Counted from the stretch's first letter, positions 38,105 through 47,213 are shown. The stretch is DNA of 64,000 bases from Aeromicrobium duanguangcaii (GCF_024508295.1 NZ_CP101990.1:1674001-1738000), one strand, 5' to 3'. Notes: generated by a model not told the origin, from the letters alone. Numbers and translations: made by a program.

Positions 38105-38260
38105 GACGTAGATTCGCTGTGGCCCCAACGGGCCGGGCCGTGAACACGTTGAACTCGCCGAGGTTCACGGGACTAGTCAAGACGAACACAATCGGCGAGG
38201 CGGGGAAACCAGCATTCCGTCGCGATCAGCGCGACTTGGGGCTAACCACCGAGCGTGGGG
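38105..38260 (+). ncRNA. c-di-AMP (ydaO/yuaA) riboswitch-like leader
   Basis: The leader of the NlpC/P60 gene contains the conserved-looking cores GGCGGGGAAACCAGC (38199-38213) and GACTTGGGGCTAACCACC (38233-38250). Supporting pairings are CCGTGAAC (38138-38145) with GTTCACGG (38163-38170), CTCGCCGA (38154-38161) with TCGGCGAG (38192-38199), and a TCGCG/CGCGA hairpin. In actinobacteria this riboswitch usually precedes NlpC/P60 or Rpf cell-wall hydrolases and is an OFF switch for c-di-AMP. The exact boundaries are estimated by eye. Confidence 0.62.
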
Positions 38261-38317
38261 CACACCTTCACTGCCAGCCCGACAGGTCTCTCTCCGTAGG
38301 CGTTGAAGGAGAATCAC

Positions 38318-39013
38318 ATGCGACACGTCGCACGAATCCTTGCTGCCACCATGGCCGCTTCCGTCCTCGGCGTCGTCGCTCCTGCGACTGTCGCCACCGC
38401 CTCGGGCAGCACGACGCCCACCACGACCAGCACGACCAGCACCACGAGTTCCACCCCCGCCCCCGCTCCCGCGCCGACCGCGGCGCAGCTGGCGGCAAAG
38501 AAGAAGGCCGCTGACGCGAAGAAGCGTGCGGCCATCGCGAAGAAGAAGGCTGCCGAGAAGAAGAAGCGCGCGGCCGTCGCCAAGAAGAAGCGCATTCTGA
38601 AGAAGAAGCGCGCGGCCATCGCCAAGAAGAAGCGCATTCTGAAGAAGAAGCGCGCCGCCGCTGCGCGCGGCAAGAAGATCGTCCGTCAGGCCTCGAAGTA
38701 CAAGGGCACGCCGTACGTGTGGGGCGGCACCAGCCCCCGCGGCTTCGACTGCTCCGGCTACGTCCAGTACGTGGTGAAGAAGTCCATCAAGAAGAAGCTC
38801 CCCCGCGTGGCCGGCGCCCAGATGAAGAAGGGCAAGTCGGTCTCCAAGGGCAGCAAGAAGAAGGGTGACCTGATCGGCTTCTACAGCGGCTCGGGTTACT
38901 ACCACATCGCCATCTACGCCGGTGACGGCAAGGTCTGGCACGCCCCTCGTCCGGGCAAGTCGGTCAAGAAGGAGAAGCTGTGGACCAGCAAGTACAAGGT
39001 CCGTCGTCTCTGA
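38318..39013 (+). CDS. Secreted NlpC/P60 peptidoglycan endopeptidase
   Basis: 231 residues from the ATG at 38318 with GGAG 6 bases upstream. A signal peptide (HVARILAATMAASVLGVVAP) is followed by a Thr/Ser/Pro linker, then a Lys/Ala-rich helix made of repeats such as AIAKKKRILKKKRA (about residues 60-110). The C-terminal NlpC/P60 domain has catalytic Cys145 in FDCSGYVQYV and His196 in YYHIAIYAGDG. It should cleave stem peptides in the wall; the basic helix may bind wall polymers. Control by the upstream c-di-AMP riboswitch-like leader is likely. Confidence 0.92.
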   Translation: MRHVARILAATMAASVLGVVAPATVATASGSTTPTTTSTTSTTSSTPAPAPAPTAAQLAAKKKAADAKKRAAIAKKKAAEKKKRAAVAKKKRILKKKRAAIAKKKRILKKKRAAAARGKKIVRQASKYKGTPYVWGGTSPRGFDCSGYVQYVVKKSIKKKLPRVAGAQMKKGKSVSKGSKKKGDLIGFYSGSGYYHIAIYAGDGKVWHAPRPGKSVKKEKLWTSKYKVRRL

Positions 39014-39030
39014 TCTGACGCATCCAACGC

Positions 39031-39065
39031 CGAGGGCGAGCCACCATCACGGTGGCTCGCCCTCG
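39031..39065. terminator. Strong hairpin terminator after the NlpC/P60 gene
   Basis: A perfect 15-bp stem, CGAGGGCGAGCCACC with GGTGGCTCGCCCTCG, around a 5-base loop. It lies between the NlpC/P60 stop and the end of convergent livF and can act in both directions. Confidence 0.85.
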
Positions 39066-39104
39066 GTGTCTCTTCGAGTGCTGATGCCTGCTCGTCCGAC
39101 CGGG

Positions 39105-39812
39105 TCAGACGCCGAGGTAGGCCCGCTGCACCCGCGTGTCGCTCTGCAGCTCCTTCGCCGTGCCCGAGAGCACGACCCGACCTTCGGCCAGCACGTAGCC
39201 CGAGGTGGCGATCTGCAGTGCCGAGTTGGCGTTCTGCTCCGCCAGCAGGACGCCGATGCCCTCGTTGTTGATCTCCACGATGGTCTCGAAGACCTGCTGG
39301 GTGATCAGCGGCGCCAGACCCATCGACGGCTCGTCGAGGATCAGCATCGACGGGTCCGACATCAGCGAGCGGCCGATCGCCGCCATCTGCTGCTGGCCGC
39401 CCGACAACGAGCCGGCCGCCTGCTTGCGCTTCTCGCGCAGGATCGGGAACAGGTCGTACGAGCGTTCCAGCAGCGTCTTGACCCGGGCCTTGTCACCTCG
39501 GCGCACGTAGGCGCCCAGCATGAGGTTCTTCTCGACCGACATCCGCGGGAACAGGTGACGTCCCTCGGGGCAATGGGCCAGACCCTTCTTCACGATCGCC
39601 GCGGGGCTGCTGCGCGTGATGTCCTCGCCGTTGAACTCGATCTGCCCGCTGTTCGGCCGGAGCACACCGCTCATGGCCTTGAACAGGGTCGACTTGCCGG
39701 AGCCGTTGGCGCCGAGGATCACCGTCAGCTCGCCGTCGTTGGCGACGATGTCGATGCCGTGGAGGACATCGACGGCCTCGTAGCTCGCGCTCACTCCGCT
39801 GATCTTGATCAC
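39105..39812 (-). CDS. livF: Branched-chain amino acid-type ABC transporter ATP-binding protein (LivF)
   Basis: 235 residues from a GTG at 39812 that overlaps the livG stop (GTGA); the longer frame to 40286 runs through livG and is not coding. Walker A is GANGSGKST, the signature SGGQQQM and Walker B LMILDEPS-like (MLILDEPSMGLAP). The C-terminus GTAKELQSDTRVQRAYLG is the standard LivF end. It energises uptake by the LivHM channel. Last gene of the livKHMGF operon. Confidence 0.93.
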   Translation of the reverse strand: MIKISGVSASYEAVDVLHGIDIVANDGELTVILGANGSGKSTLFKAMSGVLRPNSGQIEFNGEDITRSSPAAIVKKGLAHCPEGRHLFPRMSVEKNLMLGAYVRRGDKARVKTLLERSYDLFPILREKRKQAAGSLSGGQQQMAAIGRSLMSDPSMLILDEPSMGLAPLITQQVFETIVEINNEGIGVLLAEQNANSALQIATSGYVLAEGRVVLSGTAKELQSDTRVQRAYLGV

Positions 39813-40588
39813 GATTGCGCTCCTGCCTGGTCGTTGTTGGCGCCGAGATAGGCCTCGATGACGAGCGGATCGCTCTTGATCTGCTCCGGCGTGCCGGCGG
39901 CGATGCGCTGGCCGTGGTCGAGCACGACGATCTGGTCGGCCAGGTTCATGACCATCGACATCTTGTGCTCGACGAGACAGACCGTGATCCCGCGCGCCAC
40001 CATCTGGCGGATGAGGTCGCCGAAGGCCGCGGTCTCCTCGTCGTTGGTGCCGGCCGCCGGCTCGTCCAGCAGCAGCAGCCGCGGCTCCGTGGCCAGGGCG
40101 AGTGCCATGGACACGCGCTTCTGCGCCTCCTGCGGCAGGTTCGATGCCACCTGGTCGGCGAGGTGCGCCGCTCCGACGAACTCCAACTCCTCCATCGCCT
40201 TGGCGCGGCTGGCCCGCTCGTCGCGCCGGTGCCGCGGCGTGTGGAAGACCGCGTCGAGCGCATTGGACGTGGACCGGACGACACATCCGGCCAGCACGTT
40301 GTCGAGCACCGTGGAGTTCTCGAACAGCTGCGTCGTCTGAAACGTCCGCGCGATGCCCTCGCGCACCGTGCGGTGCGGCTTCATGCCGGTGATGTCCTTG
40401 CCCTCGAACGTCACCGTTCCGGACGTGGGTGCGTAGAAGCCCGCGAGGAGGTTGAACAGCGTCGACTTGCCGGCGCCGTTGGGACCGATGATCGCCGTGA
40501 TCTGACCTTCGGGAACATCGACGTCCACGTCCTTGACGGCGTCCAGACCGCCGAACGTCTTTCCGAGACCGCGTACCTGCAACAGCAT
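39809..40588 (-). CDS. livG: Branched-chain amino acid-type ABC transporter ATP-binding protein (LivG)
   Basis: 259 residues from the ATG at 40588, whose A is shared with the livM stop (TGATG). Walker A GPNGAGKSTLFNLLAG and Walker B LLLLDEPAAGTNDEE are seen. The signature region is unusual: NLPQEAQKRVSMALALA takes the place of the canonical LSGGQQ, with LPQEAQ as the ABC signature. The end VIEAYLGANNDQAG is LivG-like. Confidence 0.92.
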   Translation of the reverse strand: MLLQVRGLGKTFGGLDAVKDVDVDVPEGQITAIIGPNGAGKSTLFNLLAGFYAPTSGTVTFEGKDITGMKPHRTVREGIARTFQTTQLFENSTVLDNVLAGCVVRSTSNALDAVFHTPRHRRDERASRAKAMEELEFVGAAHLADQVASNLPQEAQKRVSMALALATEPRLLLLDEPAAGTNDEETAAFGDLIRQMVARGITVCLVEHKMSMVMNLADQIVVLDHGQRIAAGTPEQIKSDPLVIEAYLGANNDQAGAQS

Positions 40589-41613
40589 CAGTGCACCTCG
40601 CTCTTCGTGGGGGAAGCGACCGGCACGGTGGCCGGGTCGCCCGGCATCGTGGTGGCGCGGCGCTTGAAGCGCGCGGGGACCAGATCGTTGAGGTACCCGA
40701 TCATCCCGCGCGGGGCGAAGATGACGAGCAGCACGATGATCGGTCCCAGCACGATGAAGCGGTAGGTCTCGAGGTCCTGCAGCATCTCGAACAGGAACGC
40801 GACCAGGAGGCTGCCCAGCAGCGGGCCCATCACCGTGCCCAGACCGCCGATGAGCAGGAACAGCAGCATCTCGAACGTGCGGTCGATGCCGGCCGAGTCC
40901 GGGCCGATGAAGCCGTTCAGCGAGGCGAACAGGCCACCGGCCAGACCGGCGATGGTCGCCGACGCGGTGAACGCCAGCTGCTTGCTGACGGCGACGTTCA
41001 CGCCGATCGACTTCGCCAGGTCCTCCGACGTGCGGATGGCCACGAGCGACCGGCCGGCGTTGGAGTTCAGCAGCGCGTGCGTCGTGTACGCGGCGGCGGC
41101 CAGGAAGATCAGCACGAAGTAGTACATGACCGCCGGCTCGGTGAAGTCGATCGGCCCGATGTTCTCGGGGAACTTCACCCCGCTGACGCCGGAGTGTGCG
41201 TGCGTCAGGGACTCCCACCGCACGATGACGATGAAGATGAGGAAGCCCAGCGCCATCGTGAAGATCGCGAAGTAGGCGCCCTGCGTCCGCAGCGCGATGA
41301 GGCCTGAGACGTATCCCAGCACCGTGGTGGCGGCGATCGCGACGAGGAAGGCCGACCAGAAGGGCCAGTCGCGGTCCGTCGTCAGCAGGCCGACCGTGTA
41401 GGCCCCGACGCCGAAGAAGGCGCCGTGGGCCAGGGACAGCTGCCCCGTGAGGCCCAGGATGATGTTCAATCCGTACGCCGCGATGGCGTAGATGGCGGCC
41501 GTCGTCACGACGCGCAGCAGGTACTGCTGCTCGCTGAAGACGACCGGCGCGAGGAGCATGGCGATCGCGACGAGCGCGACGCCGAGCAGGCGGGGGTTGA
41601 GTCGGTCGATCAT
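40588..41613 (-). CDS. livM: Branched-chain amino acid-type ABC transporter permease (LivM)
   Basis: 341 residues from the ATG at 41613, overlapping the livH stop. About ten hydrophobic segments and the permease motif GLTGQLSLAHGAFFGVGAYT are seen, followed later by LLFLLIGGLGTVMGPLLGS, the LivM coupling region. The C-terminal tail (RFKRRATTMPGD) is cytoplasmic. It pairs with LivH to form the membrane channel. Confidence 0.93.
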   Translation of the reverse strand: MIDRLNPRLLGVALVAIAMLLAPVVFSEQQYLLRVVTTAAIYAIAAYGLNIILGLTGQLSLAHGAFFGVGAYTVGLLTTDRDWPFWSAFLVAIAATTVLGYVSGLIALRTQGAYFAIFTMALGFLIFIVIVRWESLTHAHSGVSGVKFPENIGPIDFTEPAVMYYFVLIFLAAAAYTTHALLNSNAGRSLVAIRTSEDLAKSIGVNVAVSKQLAFTASATIAGLAGGLFASLNGFIGPDSAGIDRTFEMLLFLLIGGLGTVMGPLLGSLLVAFLFEMLQDLETYRFIVLGPIIVLLVIFAPRGMIGYLNDLVPARFKRRATTMPGDPATVPVASPTKSEVH

Positions 41614-42476
41614 CGCTGTGCCACCGTTCCGAAGATGCCCGTGGGCTTGATCGCCAGGACGGCGATGAGGATGACGAAGATCGCCGCCTCCCCCGCCGCG
41701 ACGGAGATGTAGGTCGAGGCCATGACTTCCGCGATCGCGATCGAGAACCCGCCGACGATCGCACCGGGCAGTGAGCCCAGCCCGCCGAGGATGATGATCG
41801 CGAACACGGTCAGGCCGAGGGAGTCGCCCATGCCGGGCGAGAGCAGGTTGATCGGGGCGACCAGTCCGGCCGCGATGGCGACCAGCGCCAGCGAGACCGC
41901 GAAGGTCACCATCGAGACCATGCTCGGGTTGATGCCCACCAGCGCGGCGCCCGTGCGGTCCTGCTCGATCGCCTCGATGGCCTGCCCGTGCGGCGAGCGC
42001 TTGAGGAACCAGGTCAGGAGCAGCAGCACGACGACGGCCGTGACGATGATGATGATGCGCTGCCACGAGACCTGGGCGCCCAGGACGCTCAGCTGTCCGC
42101 CGACCGGCGACTGCATGCGCAGGAAGCCGGTGCCCCAGATCTCCTGGACGAGCGCGACGAGGAAGAACATCACACCGACCGTCGCGATCATGTGGTGGGT
42201 GTGTGGCGAATTTCGTAGCGGATGGAAGACGAGCCGTTCCAGCACGACACCCAGGAAGGCCAGGACGACTGCGGCCGCCAGGATCGCGACGACGTACGGC
42301 ATGCCGGCGTCCGTGAGGAAGAAGTACGTGAGGTAGGCGCCGAGCATGTAGAGCGCGCCGTGCGCCAGGTTGGGGAAGCCCAGGACGCCGAACACGAGCG
42401 TCAGTCCGATGGCGGCGAGACAGTAGATCCCGCCCAGGGCCAGGCCGTTGGCCAGCTGTTGGATGAAGAGGGTCAT
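41610..42476 (-). CDS. livH: Branched-chain amino acid-type ABC transporter permease (LivH)
   Basis: 288 residues with about eight helices. LivH motifs: GLALGGIYCLAAIGLTLVFG at the start, FPNLAHGALYMLGAYL, AIEQDRTGAALVGINPSMV (coupling region) and VFAIIILGGLGSLPGAIVGG. It forms the channel with LivM. It begins 77 bases after the livK stop, with a strong hairpin between them. Confidence 0.94.
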   Translation of the reverse strand: MTLFIQQLANGLALGGIYCLAAIGLTLVFGVLGFPNLAHGALYMLGAYLTYFFLTDAGMPYVVAILAAAVVLAFLGVVLERLVFHPLRNSPHTHHMIATVGVMFFLVALVQEIWGTGFLRMQSPVGGQLSVLGAQVSWQRIIIIVTAVVVLLLLTWFLKRSPHGQAIEAIEQDRTGAALVGINPSMVSMVTFAVSLALVAIAAGLVAPINLLSPGMGDSLGLTVFAIIILGGLGSLPGAIVGGFSIAIAEVMASTYISVAAGEAAIFVILIAVLAIKPTGIFGTVAQR

Positions 42477-42517
42477 CAGTCACCTTCTGATGGGGAACGG
42501 ACGAAGCAGGCGTGGCG

Positions 42518-42548
42518 GGGCCCCGCCGCCCGTGGGCGGGCGGGGCCC
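42518..42548 (-). terminator. Hairpin between livK and livH (partial terminator/attenuator)
   Basis: GGGCCCCGCC (42518-42527) pairs exactly with GGCGGGGCCC (42539-42548), and GCCC/GGGC extends the stem inward, leaving a tiny loop. It lies 5 bases after the livK stop and 40 bases before livH. Such a structure commonly raises binding-protein mRNA above permease mRNA. Confidence 0.7.
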
Positions 42549-42553
42549 ACGGC

Positions 42554-43744
42554 TCACTCCTCGGGCTGCTCGATCTCGAAGGGCTCGTACTCGCCGTCGG
42601 CGTTGCGGTAGGCGGCCTGGAGGCCCTCGGCCTGCAGGTGACCCTTCTCGCTGATCCGGTCGGGCACGAAGAAGACGCCGTTGACCGACTTCACGGCCTC
42701 ACCCATCGCCTCGCGGATGGCCTTCGGATCGTCGGTCGACTTGGCGATCTTCATGGCCTCGATGAAGATGGGCAGCGCTTGGTAGTTCAGCGCGATGTCG
42801 GCGTTGACCGGCTTCTCGGAGGAGTACTTCGCCTTGTAGTCCGCGATGAACTTCTCGGTGCCGTCGAACAGCGGCAGGGGCATGATGCCGACCGAGTTGT
42901 TGAGGTTCTTCGGATCGGTGAACTCCTCGAGCTCCTCGAACTTCGCCTGGTCGATGATCAGGAAGGCGCCCTTGAAGCCCTGCTTGCGGGCCTCCTCGAT
43001 CAGCAGCGCGGTGGGCTGCGAGGGGCCACCGACGAGGATCACGTCGGGCTTGCCCGCCAGCGTCTTGGCGACCGGGCCGGCGAAGTCGGAGACGGTGCCG
43101 TAGTCGATGTTGTTCTTGGCCAGGACCTCGCCGCCGGACTCCTCCCACTTCTCGATCGTGGTCTTGGTCCACTCCTGGCCGAACTCACTGGCGGTGGCCA
43201 TCAGACCGAGCTTGGCGTTGTCCTTGGTCTTGACCTTGTCGATGAACGGCTGGACGTAGCTGTCGAAGCTCGGCGGGATCATGACCGTGAGCTCGTTGCC
43301 GCTGTCGAGGATGGCCGGGTCCGAGGAGTACGCGCCGACGAGGAACTCGGTGCGGCCGGAGTTCAGCTCCTGCGCCGCCTTGATGCCACCGGCGTGCGGG
43401 ACGAAGACGACCGAGGCGCCCTCCTTCTCGACGAGCCGCTGGACGTTGGTTCCGGTCGTGCCGGGCTGGTACTGGTCGTCGAGGGACTCGAGCTTGACGG
43501 TGTACTTCTTGCCGTCGATCTCGACGCCTTCCTCGTTGAGTTCGTCGATGGCCATCTTCAGGCCGTTCTGGACGTTCACGCCGTATTCGGCGGCGCCGCC
43601 ACTGAGGCCGGCCGAGTAGCCGATGACGATCGTGCCGTCATCGGAGTCGCTCGAGCCCCCGCACGCGGCGACCGTCGCGAGCATGCCGACGCTGGCGACC
43701 GCTGCCGCGGTCCTGACCGTGCGCTTTGACAACCACTGAGTCAT
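42554..43744 (-). CDS. livK: ABC transporter substrate-binding lipoprotein (LivK-like)
   Basis: 396 residues. The signal ends in the lipobox TVAAC with Cys28, so the protein is lipid-anchored at the outer face of the membrane. The mature part has the periplasmic-binding-protein type I fold: IVIGYSAGLSGGAAEYGVNV at the start and FIVGAYSSDPAILDS-like and PSQPTALLIEEARKQGFKG regions later. By family it binds branched-chain amino acids, amides, urea or similar compounds; the ligand cannot be set. First gene of the operon, with a plausible promoter at 43789-43817. Confidence 0.92.
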   Translation of the reverse strand: MTQWLSKRTVRTAAAVASVGMLATVAACGGSSDSDDGTIVIGYSAGLSGGAAEYGVNVQNGLKMAIDELNEEGVEIDGKKYTVKLESLDDQYQPGTTGTNVQRLVEKEGASVVFVPHAGGIKAAQELNSGRTEFLVGAYSSDPAILDSGNELTVMIPPSFDSYVQPFIDKVKTKDNAKLGLMATASEFGQEWTKTTIEKWEESGGEVLAKNNIDYGTVSDFAGPVAKTLAGKPDVILVGGPSQPTALLIEEARKQGFKGAFLIIDQAKFEELEEFTDPKNLNNSVGIMPLPLFDGTEKFIADYKAKYSSEKPVNADIALNYQALPIFIEAMKIAKSTDDPKAIREAMGEAVKSVNGVFFVPDRISEKGHLQAEGLQAAYRNADGEYEPFEIEQPEE

Positions 43745-43788
43745 CCGGGTCTCCCAAGTGTGATCTTCTTCATACTGAACGTGAACTC

Positions 43789-43817
43789 AACTTAAGTCAC
43801 CGGTCTGGTTACGTCAA
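43789..43817 (-). promoter_or_regulatory. Putative sigma-70-type promoter of the liv operon
   Basis: On the minus strand TTGACG (43817-43812) and TAAGTT (43794-43789) are separated by 17 bases, 45 bases before the livK ATG. Confidence 0.45.
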
Positions 43818-43938
43818 TCTTGAAGTGATCCACACCACATGATTTCCTCGATGGGATCCCGGGCCATCTGCTAGGCCCCTCTGCGATTCGTACGCTGAGG
43901 TCGATCGAGGCCCCGGGAGGGAACGCCCCAGGAGCGAA

Positions 43939-44343
43939 CAACCGGACACCATCACGCTGCGCGGCGCCCGCGTGCACAACCTCCAGAACGTCGACGTCGC
44001 GGTGCCTCTCGGGCGGCTCGTTGCGATCGCCGGTGTCTCCGGCTCGGGCAAGTCGTCGCCGGCCCTGGGCGTGCTCTATGCGGAGGAGGGGTCACGCCGG
44101 GATCTGGAGGCCCTGGCCGCCTACACCCGACGCCGCCTGACCAAGGCCGCGCCGCCGGGACTGTTCATCGCCACCCAGCTCCGGTACTCGTACGAGGCCT
44201 TCGGACCCGGACCGCGGCTGTCACCGGCCGACGGCCGCGGGTTCGACCTCGGCCAGCTCGCTCTCGGCGGATCGGTCCTGCTCATCGGCGAGCTGTTCCG
44301 CCGCGATGCCACCGCCGAGGCGGACGACCGAATGACCGCGTGA
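43939..44343 (+). pseudogene. UvrA-like ABC ATPase remnant
   Basis: The reading [20 protein letters not shown] followed by [17 protein letters not shown] is the N-terminus of UvrA/UvrA-like ATPases, and [20 protein letters not shown] next to YTRRRL matches the usual [25 protein letters not shown]. After about 70 residues the match is lost and the frame runs into unrelated sequence ending [14 protein letters not shown]. No clear start codon precedes the match (only a GTG inside it at 43972). The zinc-finger modules and second ATPase half are gone, so it is a truncated, inactive copy. Confidence 0.7.
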
Positions 44344-44360
44344 GGGCCGACCCGCCAGGG

Positions 44361-46487
44361 TCAGGACCTCGCAGCCAACGCGTCGGTCAGCATCGAGACG
44401 AGCGTCTCGAGCTGGACGTCCGCGGACTCGACGATCTCCTCGTCGGACCCGTCGAGAGCACGAGCAGCGAGGCCGGCCTTGCTGTCGATGAGCTCGACGA
44501 TCCGGTTCTCGATCGTGCGCGAGGCGATGATCCGCCACGCGGTCACCGGCTCCTCCTGGCCGATGCGGTGGACCCGGTCGATCGCCTGGGTCTGCTCCGC
44601 GTCCGTCCAGGACAGCTCGGCCAGGACCATGTCGGAGGCGACCTGCAGGTTGACGCCCACGCCGGCCGCCGACAGCGAGCAGACCACGACGGACACGTCG
44701 GGATCGTTGACGAAGGCGTCGATGTTCTTCTGGCGCGCCGACGGCGTCTGGTTGCCACGGATCGACGAGTACCGGATGCCCCGCTTCTCGAACGTCTGCT
44801 CGGCGACGTCCATGACGTCGACGTGCTTGGCGAAGAAGACGACCTTGCCGACGCTGTGCGCCAGCTGGGCGGTGTAGTCGGCCGCGAGGCTCGCCTTCGC
44901 CTGACCGATGCGCCGCATCATGGCGAAGACGTTCTCCTCCGTCTTCGCGGACTCCTCGCGCTCCCATGCGGCGATCCGGCGCACGAGGTCGTGATCGATC
45001 CCATCGACCGCGACACCGGGCGCCCGGGTCTCGAGGGCTGCCTCGTACCGGGCCACCAGCCGGCGCTCGAGCTCACGCTCGGCCGCGTGGATCGAACGGC
45101 CCGCCTCGTCATCGAGCTCGACCCGCAGGTCGGCGATGCGACGGGCCGGGATGTCGGCCGCCACGTCGACCTTGCGACGACGCACGATGCCCATGTCGAT
45201 GACCCGCGCGCGGGCGGCCGAGAAGAACCCCGGGTCGATCGGGGTCAGCCCGGTCTCCTCGAGCGCCTCCATCAGCGCGGCGCGAGGCTTCTTCTCGTCG
45301 ATCCAACCCAGGTACTGCCAGATCGCCCGGAAGTCCTCGATCTCGTTGATCAGGGGGGTGCCGGTGAGCGCCATGAGCAGCGGACGGGAGGTGCGCGAGC
45401 GGATGCGCTCGGACAGCTGCAGGACGTGCTGGGAGCGCTGCGACGACTTGTTCTTGATGAAGTGCGCCTCGTCGAGGACCATCCCCCGGAATCCGAGGTC
45501 GCCGAGCCAGCCGACGTGCCGGTCGAGCACCTCGTAGTTGACGATGACGATGTCGGCGAAGCCGTCGATCGTGTCGCCGTCGCCCTGGATCACGGTGGCC
45601 TTGTGCTTCGGGGTCCACATGTTCGCCTCGCGCGCCCAGTTGGACTTGACGACGTTCGGCACCACGACGAGCAGCGGGTAGGCCTCGGCGGCCTGGGCCG
45701 CCAGGAGCGCCTGGGCCGTCTTGCCCAGTCCGGGCTCATCGGCCAGCAGGAAGGTCCGGTGTCCTTCGGCCGCGGCGGCGACGAGCTGTGCCTGGTGGCG
45801 CATCAGCTCCATGCCCTCGGGAAGCGGCACCGAGATCGGCTCGGGCAGGTCCATGCAGGCGGGAGAGCTGCTGGAGGCACGCTCGAACGACGAGAGCAGC
45901 GGTCCGATCAGCTCCCAGCCGCCCAGCCGCCGGACCTGGGGCTTGCGGGCCCCGGCCGTCTCGAACTGCGGAGCGAGGAAGGGGTCCGCCAGTCGCCGCG
46001 AGATGACCGACTGCGGAACGACCTGGCGGGAGGGAGCCGCGGGAGCGGACTCCTCGTCGACCGTGGCCTCGGGCTCGACCGGGGTCTCGAGCCCGGCGGC
46101 GATCAGCATGTCGCGCTTGAGGGCCTTGGAGGCATCGGAGATCTCGGCATCCTCGGCGAGCAGCGAGAGCAACGAGGTGTCGCGGGTGGCGGTCTTCGCC
46201 AGGATCGTGCCGATGCCGTCGAGCCGCTTGAGCTGCTCGACCCGCTGGGACTCGCTCATGGCCGCGGTCTTGACCCGCGTGCGCTCCTCGCGCGCCAGCA
46301 GCGCGACGGTCTGGAACTTGGTGCGGACCGTGGGCGTGGCCCGGCCTCGCTGAACGCCCGCCTCGACGTCGCGAACGGCGCGCGCGAGCACGGGGATGAT
46401 GCCCTCGTTGTCCGTGGCACGTCCGCCACGCTGGTTCCGCGGGCGAGCCCCGGTGGAGCTTCCATGGCTGCGGCCTCGTCTGGCCAA
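44361..46487 (-). CDS. SNF2-family DEAD/DEAH-box helicase
   Basis: 708 residues from a TTG at 46487 that has GAGGAG six bases upstream; the frame is open to 46817, but that extra N-terminus is low-complexity and shows no homology. Motifs: ADEPGLGKTAQALLAA (I), LLVVVPNVVKSNW (Ia), VLDEAHFIKN (II, DEAH), ALTGTPLINE (III), and the C-terminal lobe with VVVCSLSAAGVGVNLQ and QAIDRVHRIGQEEPV (V-VI). The N-terminal ~200 residues are charged and helical. It should translocate on double-stranded DNA; its role in repair or remodelling is not known. It converges on the UvrA remnant. Confidence 0.9.
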   Translation of the reverse strand: MARRGRSHGSSTGARPRNQRGGRATDNEGIIPVLARAVRDVEAGVQRGRATPTVRTKFQTVALLAREERTRVKTAAMSESQRVEQLKRLDGIGTILAKTATRDTSLLSLLAEDAEISDASKALKRDMLIAAGLETPVEPEATVDEESAPAAPSRQVVPQSVISRRLADPFLAPQFETAGARKPQVRRLGGWELIGPLLSSFERASSSSPACMDLPEPISVPLPEGMELMRHQAQLVAAAAEGHRTFLLADEPGLGKTAQALLAAQAAEAYPLLVVVPNVVKSNWAREANMWTPKHKATVIQGDGDTIDGFADIVIVNYEVLDRHVGWLGDLGFRGMVLDEAHFIKNKSSQRSQHVLQLSERIRSRTSRPLLMALTGTPLINEIEDFRAIWQYLGWIDEKKPRAALMEALEETGLTPIDPGFFSAARARVIDMGIVRRRKVDVAADIPARRIADLRVELDDEAGRSIHAAERELERRLVARYEAALETRAPGVAVDGIDHDLVRRIAAWEREESAKTEENVFAMMRRIGQAKASLAADYTAQLAHSVGKVVFFAKHVDVMDVAEQTFEKRGIRYSSIRGNQTPSARQKNIDAFVNDPDVSVVVCSLSAAGVGVNLQVASDMVLAELSWTDAEQTQAIDRVHRIGQEEPVTAWRIIASRTIENRIVELIDSKAGLAARALDGSDEEIVESADVQLETLVSMLTDALAARS

Positions 46488-46922
46488 ACTCGTCTCCTCT
46501 GACTGGTGCGCTCTCCGTGCCGAGACGGCAGCGCACTCGGACCATGCACGGCCCTGGCTCGATGGCTTCGCGGCCAACGCACCACATGGCCGCCCACTGG
46601 GGCAGCCGCGGACCTGGTGACCAGATGAGGACCCGACGCGATCCGCGGTCGGCCGACACTCACTGGTGTTCTCTTCCGTCCCCATTCCAGCGCAGTTCTG
46701 CTGCGAGCGCGTGGAGACGACGTCCTGACACTCAGAGTTTACCCCGACCGAGGTGCACCAAGCCCGCAGGACGCCGACAGTGTCGTCCCCCGCATTCCCT
46801 CGTCCTCGTCTCGCCACTCACGCACGGATGCCGGGGAACACCGACTGAAGGGCCCGCCGGTGGGTACCTCTCAGGCCCAGCTTCGGCGCGGGGGCGCCGC
46901 GGCGCAATGCAGAGGAGTGGTC

Positions 46923-47213
46923 ATGGCTTCAACGAGGAAGACCCAGGACAACGGCGGAGTCCGCATGACGGACGACAGCCTGCGCGTGCGGCAGCTCACG
47001 CACTACCAGTTCAGCTGGACCGCGGGCGAAGGCGGCGGGTCCGGCACCTGGACGCTGCAGCTCGTGCTCGACCAGGGTGCGTGGGAAGAGGTGCTCACGG
47101 TCAGCGCCGAGGACGCCGACAACCTGCAGGACATCCTGACGAACACGAGCAAGGTGTTCTACGACATCGACCGCCGCGTGCTCATGTTCGGAGTCACCAA
47201 GACGGGCGACTGA
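46923..47213 (+). CDS. Small protein of unknown function
   Basis: 96 residues from the ATG at 46923, with GGAG 5 bases upstream; the frame is open to 46860 but lacks an RBS there. The sequence is beta-rich and polar: LRVRQLTHYQFSWTAGEGGG, then TWTLQLVLDQGAWEEVLTVS and VLMFGVTKTGD. No signal peptide or TM. The family was not recognised. A perfect hairpin terminator follows at 47249. Confidence 0.7.
   Translation: MASTRKTQDNGGVRMTDDSLRVRQLTHYQFSWTAGEGGGSGTWTLQLVLDQGAWEEVLTVSAEDADNLQDILTNTSKVFYDIDRRVLMFGVTKTGD

Noticed and set aside
44340-46502. 720-residue plus-strand frame opposite the SNF2 helicase
   Set aside because: Shadow frame; helicase motifs I-VI are all on the minus strand.
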